Shown: positions 8,984 to 15,256 of the stretch, piece by piece
How the letters are laid out: each line of letters begins with the position of its first letter
Numbering within the stretch: the stretch's first letter is position 1
Origin: an uncultured Oscillospiraceae bacterium
GTDB lineage: Bacteria > Bacillota > Clostridia > Oscillospirales > Oscillospiraceae
Assembly (NCBI GenBank): GCA_934646185.1
Contig: CAKUEH010000013.1
Location: forward strand, 1 to 64,000
DNA: 64,000 bases
Direction of reading: 5' to 3'
Translations under genes and position numbers: made by a program
Notes under the pieces: model-generated
Seen by the model: only the letters and a program-made list of their open reading frames with translations
Databases searched by the model: none
What the model was told of the DNA's origin: nothing

Positions 8984-9025
8984 CAAGCCATAAGAAAGAA
9001 TTCCCTGCAAAGGAGCTGATATTTG

Positions 9026-10213
9026 ATGCAAGTCTATGCGGACAACGCAGCGACCACCAGAATGCACCAGACGGCCATCGACACGATGACCTATCACCTG
9101 AACAACACCTTCGGCAACCCGTCGAGCCTCTACACCATCGGCCAGCAGGCCAAGGAGGTGCTCGAGACGGCGCGGGCCGATATGGCCGCCTGCTTCGGCG
9201 CGCAGCCGCGCGAGATCTATTTCACCTCCGGCGGCAGCGAGGCCGACAATCAGGCCATTACCTCCGCCGCCTATCTCGGCGCGCGCAAGGGCAAAAAGCA
9301 CATCATTTCCACCACGTTCGAGCATCACGCCGTTCTGCACACGCTGAAGCGGCTGGAAAAGCAGGGCTTTGAGGTGACGCTGCTGGACGTACACGAGGAC
9401 GGTCTTGTCTCGGCGCAGCAGGTCGCGGACGCCATCCGCGACGACACCTGCCTCGTGACCATCATGTTTGCAAACAATGAGATCGGCACCATCCAGCCGA
9501 TCGAGGCGATCGGCGCGGTGTGCCATGAACGCGGCGTACTGTTCCACACCGACGCGGTGCAGGCGGCGGGCCACGTGAAGATCGACGTGAACGCCATGCA
9601 CATCGACATGCTCAGCCTGTCCGCGCACAAGTTCCACGGCCCGAAGGGCGTCGGCATGCTCTACGCGCGGCGCGGCATCATCCTCACGAACCTCATCGAG
9701 GGCGGCGCGCAGGAGCGCGGCAAGCGCGGCGGCACGGAAAATGTCCCCGGCATCGCGGCCATGGCGGCGGCTTTAAAGGAAGCCTGCGCCAACATGGACG
9801 AGAACACGAAGAAGGTCACGGCCCTGCGGGACAAGCTCATCGACGGCATTGCCAGAATCCCGCACTGCGCGCTCAACGGCGCGCGTGAGCCGCGGCTGCC
9901 CGGCAATGTGAATTTCTGCTTCGAGGGCATTGAGGGCGAGAGCCTTCTGCTGCTGCTCGACGCGAAGGGCATCAGCGCGTCGTCCGGCTCCGCCTGCACG
10001 TCCGGCTCGCTCGACCCCAGCCATGTGCTGCTGGCCATCGGACGGCCCCACGAGGTCGCGCACGGCTCGCTGCGCCTGACCATCTGCGAGGACAACACCG
10101 AAGAAGAGATCGACTATATCCTTGCCGAGCTTCCGCCGATCGTGGAATATCTGCGGAACATGTCGCCGGTCTGGAAGGACCTGATGAGCGGCAAGCGGCA
10201 GTTTACGCTGTAA
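9026..10213 (+). CDS. nifS: Cysteine desulfurase, NifS type
   Basis: PLP enzyme that takes sulfur from cysteine, leaving alanine, and passes it as persulfide to the scaffold encoded next door. Class V aminotransferase fold: the PLP lysine is in SAHKFHGPKG (about residue 202) and the persulfide cysteine in SGSACTSGSLDPSH (about residue 324). The long catalytic loop is typical of group I IscS/NifS enzymes. The start is ATG 9026, not the preceding TTG at 9023; AAGGAG lies 11 bases upstream. Cytosolic. Co-transcribed with nifU, 13 bases downstream. Confidence 0.95.
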   Translation: MQVYADNAATTRMHQTAIDTMTYHLNNTFGNPSSLYTIGQQAKEVLETARADMAACFGAQPREIYFTSGGSEADNQAITSAAYLGARKGKKHIISTTFEHHAVLHTLKRLEKQGFEVTLLDVHEDGLVSAQQVADAIRDDTCLVTIMFANNEIGTIQPIEAIGAVCHERGVLFHTDAVQAAGHVKIDVNAMHIDMLSLSAHKFHGPKGVGMLYARRGIILTNLIEGGAQERGKRGGTENVPGIAAMAAALKEACANMDENTKKVTALRDKLIDGIARIPHCALNGAREPRLPGNVNFCFEGIEGESLLLLLDAKGISASSGSACTSGSLDPSHVLLAIGRPHEVAHGSLRLTICEDNTEEEIDYILAELPPIVEYLRNMSPVWKDLMSGKRQFTL

Positions 10214-10226
10214 GGAGGGTTTTATC

Positions 10227-10664
10227 ATGGCACTGTATACCGAAACGGTCATGGATCATTTCATGCACCCGCGCAATGTCGGCGAGATCGCGGACGCGGA
10301 CGGCGTCGGCGAGGTCGGCAACGCCAAGTGCGGCGATATCATGAAGATGTACCTGAAAATTCAGGACAACAAAATCGAGGATGTAAAGTTTGAGACATTC
10401 GGCTGCGGCAGCGCGATCGCGTCGAGCTCCATCGCGACGGAGATGATCAAGGGCCGGACGCTGGAGGACGCGCTGGCGCTGACCAATCAGGAGGTCGTCG
10501 ACGCGCTGGGCGGTCTGCCCGCGCACAAGCTGCACTGCTCCGTTCTGGCCGAGGAGGCCGTCAAGTCCGCCATTCAGGACTATTACGAGAAAAACCACAT
10601 CGAGTACGACCACAGCAAATTCCCCAAAAAGGAAGACTGCGAGTCCTGCTGCCGGATGGTATAA
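10227..10664 (+). CDS. nifU: NifU/IscU-type Fe-S cluster scaffold
   Basis: Scaffold on which 2Fe-2S or 4Fe-4S clusters are built before transfer to apo-proteins. The 145-residue protein has the IscU domain with its three conserved cysteines at about 35 (GNAKCGD), 60 (FGCGSA) and 104 (HCSVLAEEA), plus a C-terminal tail with CESCC. It starts at ATG 10227 after AAGGAGG. With nifS it forms a minimal Clostridial Fe-S assembly operon; no iscA, iscR or suf genes are beside it. Confidence 0.94.
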   Translation: MALYTETVMDHFMHPRNVGEIADADGVGEVGNAKCGDIMKMYLKIQDNKIEDVKFETFGCGSAIASSSIATEMIKGRTLEDALALTNQEVVDALGGLPAHKLHCSVLAEEAVKSAIQDYYEKNHIEYDHSKFPKKEDCESCCRMV

Positions 10665-10744
10665 ACGCAAAGAGCGGGCGCGGCCAATCAGCCCCTACAC
10701 GGACGGCATATTTTGTACCACTTTTGAAAATCGGACTTTTTGAC

Positions 10745-10786
10745 ACGCAGAGCGGGCGCGGCCGATCGGCCGCGCCCGCTCTGCGT
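10745..10786. terminator. 42-bp perfect palindrome between convergent genes
   Basis: A perfect palindrome centred at 10765/10766 runs from ACGCAGAGCGGG to its complement. It lies between the ends of nifU (+) and a membrane-protein gene (-). A CTGTTTATTG tract follows on the plus side, so termination for nifU is likely; the minus side is poor in T. A degenerate copy of its left arm lies at about 10668-10695. Confidence 0.65.
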
Positions 10787-10796
10787 CTGTTTATTG

Positions 10797-11663
10797 TCAG
10801 CTGATGGATACCACGAACCGCCAGACCGGTTCTGCGAGGAAATACCCCAGCGCGGCCGAGCAGACGTTGGCGCACAGGCCGCAGAAAAATGCGCGGCGCT
10901 TTGACCGGCCCTTGAGCACGGCGCGGTAGATATACGCCTCGATCAGCGCGATCACCAGCTCTGCCGGGATAAAGAGCATGAAATACCACGGCCCGACGCC
11001 GTTGTTGACAGCGAACAGGGCAAAATACCCGTGCAGCAGCCCCTGCGTCACGAGATTGACGAGCAGGAACGGCTTCCAGTTTTCCTTCAGCTTAAACCCG
11101 AACAGCAGCAGAACGACCAGCTCGATGAGAATCGTCGGCACGAACGTCGCGGCAAATTGCAGCAGATACCCTTCGGACTGCAGCGGCGGCTTCGCCGTTT
11201 TTGCCGGCCAGTCGACCGTGACGGAGGACTGCAGCGTCCTGCGCGTCAGCACGTCCGACAAAAACGTCTCGCCGGAGGCCGTGACGATCAGAATGCGGTA
11301 TGTCTCCGGGACGCCGTAATAGCGGAAGCTGTGATGATATGTGGTTGCTACCGGATCACCGGTGAGCTCTCCCCAGATCGGAGCGCCGGTCGTGCCCTCG
11401 GCGATGCAGGCATGCCAGCCGTCGGGGATCGCGGCTCGGAATGCGGCCAGCAGCTCGGGGTCGAGACCGGTCTCATCCATGGCGAAGTCAGGGTCGTACT
11501 CGTATTCGCCCTCGGCAAGCAGGTCGAGGTAATACAGCTCCGACGGTGCATGCTCCACAACGACGGTGAGCTGCGGCTTGGGCCCCATGTCGGCGAGGAC
11601 TGCTGTGGTCAGCAGCAGAAGCACGGCGAGCAGGAGCGGGAGTCTTTGCAAGAAGCGTTTCAT
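10797..11663 (-). CDS. Membrane protein with signal sequence, unknown function
   Basis: A 288-residue protein that I do not recognise. Residues 1-24 look like a signal peptide (MKRFLQRLPLLLAVLLLL). An extracytoplasmic region of about 140 residues follows. Four hydrophobic helices lie at about 168-192, 198-219, 226-247 and 255-280, with a basic loop KGRSKRR. The start at 11663 follows AAGGAGGAACCC. It sits 19 bases after the SDR gene and is probably co-transcribed with it. Function unknown. Confidence 0.75.
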   Translation of the reverse strand: MKRFLQRLPLLLAVLLLLTTAVLADMGPKPQLTVVVEHAPSELYYLDLLAEGEYEYDPDFAMDETGLDPELLAAFRAAIPDGWHACIAEGTTGAPIWGELTGDPVATTYHHSFRYYGVPETYRILIVTASGETFLSDVLTRRTLQSSVTVDWPAKTAKPPLQSEGYLLQFAATFVPTILIELVVLLLFGFKLKENWKPFLLVNLVTQGLLHGYFALFAVNNGVGPWYFMLFIPAELVIALIEAYIYRAVLKGRSKRRAFFCGLCANVCSAALGYFLAEPVWRFVVSIS

Positions 11664-11682
11664 GGGTTCCTCCTTTGTGTAA

Positions 11683-12381
11683 TTACGTGATGACGAATCC
11701 TCCGTTGACGGGCAGGACCTGCCCGGTAATAAACGAAGCGTCCGCCAGATAGACCATCGCCCGCGCGATATCCTCCGGCGTGCCCAGCCGCTCGATGGGC
11801 GTCTGCTGCCGCAGGCTCTCCATGACGGCGGAGTCTACGTGCGCGCACATGTCGGTCTGAATGACGCCCGGCGCGACGGCGTTCACGCGGATGCCGGACG
11901 GCCCGAGCTCCTGCGCCAGCGCCTTGGTCAGGGCGAGGATCGCGCCCTTCGTCGCCGAATACGCCGCCTCGCACGACGCGCCGACCTGGCCCCACATGGA
12001 GCTGACGTTGAGAATGCAGCCGGACTGCCGCTGCAGCATGTAGGGGAGGGCTGCGCGGATGCAGTAGAACGCGCCGTCGACGTTGACGGCGAACAGCCTG
12101 CGCCAGCGCTCGGGCGTAATGACATTGATGAGATCGTAATCCGCGATCCCCGCGTTGTTGATGAGCACATCCGCGCCGGGGAGCTGTGCGAACGCGGCGT
12201 TCACCGCCGCTTCGTCCGACACGTCGCAGCGTACGGCGAGCGCGCCTGTTTCGGCGGCGACAGCCGCCGCCTGTTCGGTCTCCTTTTCATAGAGGAACGC
12301 GACCCGGTCGCCGCGCGCGGAAAACGCGCGCACAGCCGCGGCTCCGATGCCGCGCGAGCCGCCGGTGATGATAACATTCAT
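11683..12381 (-). CDS. Short-chain dehydrogenase/reductase, FabG-like
   Basis: NAD(P)H-dependent oxidoreductase of the classical SDR family, 232 residues. The nucleotide motif TGGSRGIG is at residues 6-13, NNAG near 91 and the catalytic Ser...YSATK near residues 138-155. It resembles 3-oxoacyl-ACP reductase, but there are no other fatty acid genes nearby, so a specific FabG call is not justified. It starts at 12381 after GAGGAG. Cytosolic. Confidence 0.88.
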   Translation of the reverse strand: MNVIITGGSRGIGAAAVRAFSARGDRVAFLYEKETEQAAAVAAETGALAVRCDVSDEAAVNAAFAQLPGADVLINNAGIADYDLINVITPERWRRLFAVNVDGAFYCIRAALPYMLQRQSGCILNVSSMWGQVGASCEAAYSATKGAILALTKALAQELGPSGIRVNAVAPGVIQTDMCAHVDSAVMESLRQQTPIERLGTPEDIARAMVYLADASFITGQVLPVNGGFVIT

Positions 12382-12432
12382 AAATAACTCCTCGCCCCGG
12401 CGCGGCAGACCGCTCCGGGGCGTTTGATTTTT

Positions 12433-12861
12433 TTATCTTCTTCTGGTCTTGGTCTTGTGGTCGGAATAGGCGCGGATGGAGGACATTTTGCTGTCGGACT
12501 CGGACATGAACTGCTTGAGCATATCGTCGAACGATTTCTGCTGCGGCGCGGGCGGCTGCTGCCGGTTCGGCTGGGGCTGCCGCTGCTGGAAGCTGCCGCG
12601 CGGACGCTGGCTCTGCTCGCGCGTGGGCGCAGGCAGGGTGCGCTTGATGGAAAGATTGATCTTTCCGCCTTCCAGCCCGATGACCATGACCTTGACGGTC
12701 TGCCCCTCGGTCAGATACTCGTGCAGATCGCTCACATAGGCATGCGCGACCTCGGAAATGTGGACAAGCCCGGTCGTGTTTGCGTCCAGTGCGACGAACG
12801 CGCCGAATTTTGTCAGACTCTTGACAGTCCCTTCAACAATTTCTCCAACCTTCAACTGCAT
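12433..12861 (-). CDS. S1 RNA-binding domain protein (YabR-like)
   Basis: The 142-residue protein has one S1 domain at about residues 4-73 (GEIVEGTVKSLTKFGAFVAL, then GLVHISE). A basic, Gln/Pro/Arg-rich tail follows and ends in KTKTRRR. Its place directly after divIC matches the Bacillus/Clostridia order divIC-yabR. It is expected to bind RNA or ribosomes in the cytosol; the exact role of YabR is not established. The ribosome site is weak (GGGGGAT). Confidence 0.88.
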   Translation of the reverse strand: MQLKVGEIVEGTVKSLTKFGAFVALDANTTGLVHISEVAHAYVSDLHEYLTEGQTVKVMVIGLEGGKINLSIKRTLPAPTREQSQRPRGSFQQRQPQPNRQQPPAPQQKSFDDMLKQFMSESDSKMSSIRAYSDHKTKTRRR

Positions 12862-12897
12862 CTTTCTGTTCCGATCCCCCGTTTTCTGTGATGTTCC

Positions 12898-13176
12898 TTA
12901 ATCGCCGACGTCTTCAAAGACGATCTCGCCCTCCGAGACCATGCCGAGCTGGTCGCGCGCGACCTGTTCGAGCCCCTCGGGCGTATCAAGCGCGTCGATC
13001 GAACTCTGCAGACGGTCATTTTCCTGCTGTGTGCCTGCGATGGAGCTTGTCAGTCCGGCGGCCTCGGCCTCCTTTTCGCTGATCTGGGAGCGAAGGCGCA
13101 CCAGGGTAACAGTGGCGTACACAACGAGGATCAGAATCACCAGCTTGACCAGCAGAGACGACTTGACGAATTTCAT
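12898..13176 (-). CDS. divIC: DivIC/FtsB-type septum formation initiator
   Basis: A 92-residue bitopic division protein. A short basic N-terminus (MKFVKSSLL) leads into one membrane helix (about residues 9-25), then a coiled coil (LRSQISEKEAEAAGLTSSI) and the DTPEGLEQVARDQLGMV box typical of the family. The start at 13176 is chosen because AAAGGAG lies 11 bases upstream and the family begins here; a longer frame reaches 13263. The yabQ frame overlaps it by about 160 bases. Confidence 0.9.
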   Translation of the reverse strand: MKFVKSSLLVKLVILILVVYATVTLVRLRSQISEKEAEAAGLTSSIAGTQQENDRLQSSIDALDTPEGLEQVARDQLGMVSEGEIVFEDVGD

Positions 13177-13642
13177 TCCGGCGTCTGCTCCTTTCCAGTT
13201 GTGCGTGTTTCCAATCGAGAATATACTTACAGGCCATTGTACCCCATTTTCGGCAGCTTGCAAAGAGGGTTTTTGAAATTTTTTTGAGAAATTTCAAAAA
13301 AAGGCGCAGCGGCGCGAGCAGCGTCCGCAAGATCTGCCCCAGCAGCCCCCAAAACGCCCGGAACACGCGCAGCACGAGCGGGCTGAGCGTCAGGAAATAC
13401 AAAACGGCGGTCAAAAATACGGCGAGGAACACATACAGCCGGAACTGCCCCTGTCCCGCCGTGAGCGCGAAGGACAAAAACGAGGCCGCGAGCAGCAGCC
13501 CGAACAGTGCGTCCGCCGCAAGCTCCGTCCGCGGACAAAGCTGCCGCAGCGCCCGCAGCAGATCGTAGGCCAGACACAGCCCGAGCCCCAGCAGCGCGCC
13601 CTGCGCAAAGGTCAGCGCCTGCGCCGAGACGGGGATCTCCAT
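13016..13642 (-). CDS. yabQ: Spore cortex biosynthesis protein YabQ
   Basis: Multi-helix membrane protein needed for spore cortex formation in Bacillus. Residues 1-100 hold hydrophobic segments (FAQGALLGLGLCLAYDLLRA, then FRLYVFLAVFLTAVLYFL), followed by a basic stretch with KKISKTLF. It starts at 13642, overlapping the yabP stop by one base. The last 54 or so residues are read from divIC DNA in another frame, so either the overlap is real or a late frameshift removed an earlier stop. Confidence 0.82.
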   Translation of the reverse strand: MEIPVSAQALTFAQGALLGLGLCLAYDLLRALRQLCPRTELAADALFGLLLAASFLSFALTAGQGQFRLYVFLAVFLTAVLYFLTLSPLVLRVFRAFWGLLGQILRTLLAPLRLFLKFLKKISKTLFASCRKWGTMACKYILDWKHAQLERSRRRNEIRQVVSAGQAGDSDPRCVRHCYPGAPSLPDQRKGGRGRRTDKLHRRHTAGK

Positions 13643-13929
13643 CAGCCGAACAGCCGGGCGAAAAAGCCGCCGCGCGGGATATCGTCCTCGTACGAGATCG
13701 CGTCGACGCTCCCGTCGACCAGGACCTGCCCGCCGTCGATGGACAGCTGCTGCAGATGCAGCCCCTGTCCGCGGATGGACATCGGGCCGCGCGTGGAGGT
13801 CAGAAGGATCTCCGTGTCGTCAAAGCTCTCGACCTCCAGAACGCCTGTGATGGAAAGACGGCTGCGCGAGTCGAGCGTCAGCCGGTGCGGCTGCTGGGCC
13901 AGATTCGTTTCGATCAGCGCCTGCTGCAT
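13642..13929 (-). CDS. yabP: Sporulation protein YabP
   Basis: A 95-residue protein of the YabP/YqfC family, required with YabQ for cortex assembly and expressed in the mother cell in Bacillus. The motif region LDSRSRLSITGVLEVESFDD and the end FFARLFG are typical. The start at 13929 follows AAAGGATG; an upstream in-frame Met at 14007 has no ribosome site and is rejected. It lies between rqcP and yabQ in the conserved order. Confidence 0.9.
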   Translation of the reverse strand: MQQALIETNLAQQPHRLTLDSRSRLSITGVLEVESFDDTEILLTSTRGPMSIRGQGLHLQQLSIDGGQVLVDGSVDAISYEDDIPRGGFFARLFG

Positions 13930-14016
13930 GGTATCATCCTTTCTTTTGTCCGGACGTGCCGGCTTCTCCCTACATATATACGCGGGAAACAGGATCGTAT
14001 GCAGCAATATGATCCG

Positions 14017-14256
14017 CTATATTTCGCGGTACATGGCCGCCGCGTCGTCCTTGCGCACGGCCTCGGCCACGGCGAGCACCTCGACCGTGACGGTCCGCGT
14101 GCCGAAGGCGATGGCGATATGATCGCCGACCTTGACGTCATAGCTGGCCTTGGCGGGCTTGCCGTTGACCGTCACACGGGTATTGTCGCAGGCCTCGTTC
14201 GCGACTGTGCGGCGCTTGATGAGGCGGGAAACCTTCAGATATTTATCAAGTCTCAT
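14017..14256 (-). CDS. rqcP: S4-domain RNA-binding protein RqcP (YabO)
   Basis: A 79-residue S4 domain protein: MRLDKYLKVSRLIKRRTVAN, then VNGKPAKASYDVKVGD. This family (YabO/HslR, now RqcP) binds stalled 50S subunits and helps RqcH add alanine tails in ribosome quality control. The start at 14256 is chosen over an upstream Met (14304) because the S4 fold begins here. It is the first gene of the rqcP-yabP-yabQ-divIC-S1 operon. Confidence 0.92.
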   Translation of the reverse strand: MRLDKYLKVSRLIKRRTVANEACDNTRVTVNGKPAKASYDVKVGDHIAIAFGTRTVTVEVLAVAEAVRKDDAAAMYREI

Positions 14257-14299
14257 GGGAATGCCTTTCTGCCGGTTTTCCCGGCGGTGCGTTTCTGCT

Positions 14300-14329
14300 A
14301 TCATACCGCGAAACGCTGCCCCGTGTCAA
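14300..14329 (-). promoter_or_regulatory. Promoter of the rqcP-yabP-yabQ-divIC operon
   Basis: On the minus strand TTGACA (14329-14324), an 18-base spacer and TATGAT (14305-14300) precede rqcP by 44 bases. The strong -35 suggests vegetative sigma-A expression. Confidence 0.7.
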
Positions 14330-14350
14330 CTTCTTGAACCCCCGCGAGCC

Positions 14351-14513
14351 AAAGGCTCCCCTTGGGCACAAGGGGAGCTGGCCCGAAGGGCCTGAGGGGA
14401 TTCGAACGCTGCAAATTCCGGAGCACTCTGAAACTTGTAACAAATCCCCTCCGTCATTTTCTTCGAAAATGCCACCTCCCCTTCCCGCGCGGGGCGCGGC
14501 AAGAGGAGGCTTT
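14351..14513. repeat. Dispersed repeat family A, copy 1 (163 bp)
   Basis: The ends AAAGGCTCCCCTT and AAGAGGAGGCTTT are inverted repeats (11 of 13). Inside are short hairpins, including GGCCCgaaGGGCC and CATTTTcttcGAAAATG, and the words GAGGGGATTCGAA and AATCCCCTCCGTC. Similar copies lie at 38615, 43682 and 52355, always between genes. No coding potential. Probably a MITE-like or REP-like element whose ends can act as terminators. Confidence 0.8.
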
Positions 14514-14563
14514 CACATCTCTGAAAGTCTTTCGGCGAATTCGCAGGCATTGCCATATTTCAA

Positions 14564-14671
14564 TGTAGGGGCCGATGCCCACATCGGCCCTCCCGGAAGT
14601 TACGAATTCGCCGAAGATTTCCGTAAAAAAGCTACGATCTGCGTGGGTCGATGTGGGCATCGACCCCTACA
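14564..14671. repeat. Dispersed repeat family B, copy 1 (108 bp)
   Basis: Begins TGTAGGGGCCGATG and ends CATCGACCCCTACA. The ends form long inverted repeats around an AT-richer core (ACGAATTCGCCGAA). Copies of the same length lie at 52531 and 63329. Between this copy and the blaI promoter are fragments of other repeats: a GTGCATACGTTTTTGCC word, and a GGGAGG/CCTCCC hairpin end near 14770-14795. Confidence 0.8.
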
Positions 14672-14817
14672 AACGCGTGGGCAAGTGCATACGTTTTTGC
14701 CGAAATTCCGTGCATAATCTGCAGCTCCCTGCTGCAGAACCTCTCCGACTCGGCTTCGCCGAGCCGCCTCCCTTTTCAGGGGAGGCTTTGGGACGTTCGT
14801 TTTTCTGCGCAAGGGGC

Positions 14818-14871
14818 TTGACAAATTTCGTCTAATGCGTTAGACTACAATTAGAGTCTAACGCATTAGAC
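14818..14871 (+). promoter_or_regulatory. Promoter with double BlaI/MecI-type operator
   Basis: TTGACA (14818-14823), 17 bases, TAGACT (14841-14846). Two 16-base sites, GTCTAATGCGTTAGAC (14830-14845) and its exact reverse complement (14856-14871), are 10 bases apart. The first overlaps the spacer and -10; the second covers the transcription start. Each half is itself nearly palindromic. The ribosome site AAGGAGG follows at once. This is the expected layout for autorepression by a dimeric BlaI-family repressor. Confidence 0.85.
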
Positions 14872-14887
14872 AAGGAGGGAGCACCCA

Positions 14888-15256
14888 ATGTCCACCCCGA
14901 AGATTTTTGAGAGCGAATACCGGTTCTGCCTGATTTTATGGGAGCATGAGCCGCTGCCCAGCGCGGAGCTGGCGAAGCTGTGCAAGGAAAAGCTTGGCTG
15001 GAGCCGGACGACGACGTATACGGTCATCCATCGGTTATCTGAGCGCGGCGTCGTGAAAAACGAAAACGGTGTCGTCTGCTCTCTCGTCTCCAAGGACGAG
15101 GCGCAGGCGGCGGAGCTGGACGAGCTGGTCGAAAAGACGTTTGAGGGCTCGCTTCCCGCGTTCGTCGCGGCGTTCGCGCGCAAGACAAAGCTCTCGCAGG
15201 ACGAGGTCGACCGGCTGCGCACCATGATCGACGGCTATGAGGAGAAGCAGCCATGA
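14888..15256 (+). CDS. BlaI/MecI/CopY family transcriptional repressor
   Basis: A 122-residue winged-helix repressor of the penicillinase repressor family. The recognition region WSRTTTYTVIHRLSERGVV lies near residues 38-56, followed by a dimerisation tail. In the family, signalling by an M56 membrane peptidase leads to cleavage of the repressor. Here the next gene, overlapping by four bases, encodes such a peptidase. The double operator upstream shows probable autoregulation. No beta-lactamase or PBP gene is beside it, so the target pathway is unknown. Confidence 0.92.
   Translation: MSTPKIFESEYRFCLILWEHEPLPSAELAKLCKEKLGWSRTTTYTVIHRLSERGVVKNENGVVCSLVSKDEAQAAELDELVEKTFEGSLPAFVAAFARKTKLSQDEVDRLRTMIDGYEEKQP

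Noticed and set aside
12391..12422. Terminator between the S1-domain gene and the SDR gene
   Set aside because: An 8-bp CGCCCCGG/CCGGGGCG stem exists, but its T-run is on the plus strand while both genes are on the minus strand, so I do not call it as a terminator.
14351..14680. CRISPR array or phage attachment site
   Set aside because: The repeats are single inverted-repeat elements of ~100-160 bp, not short direct repeats with spacers, and there are no cas or integrase genes.
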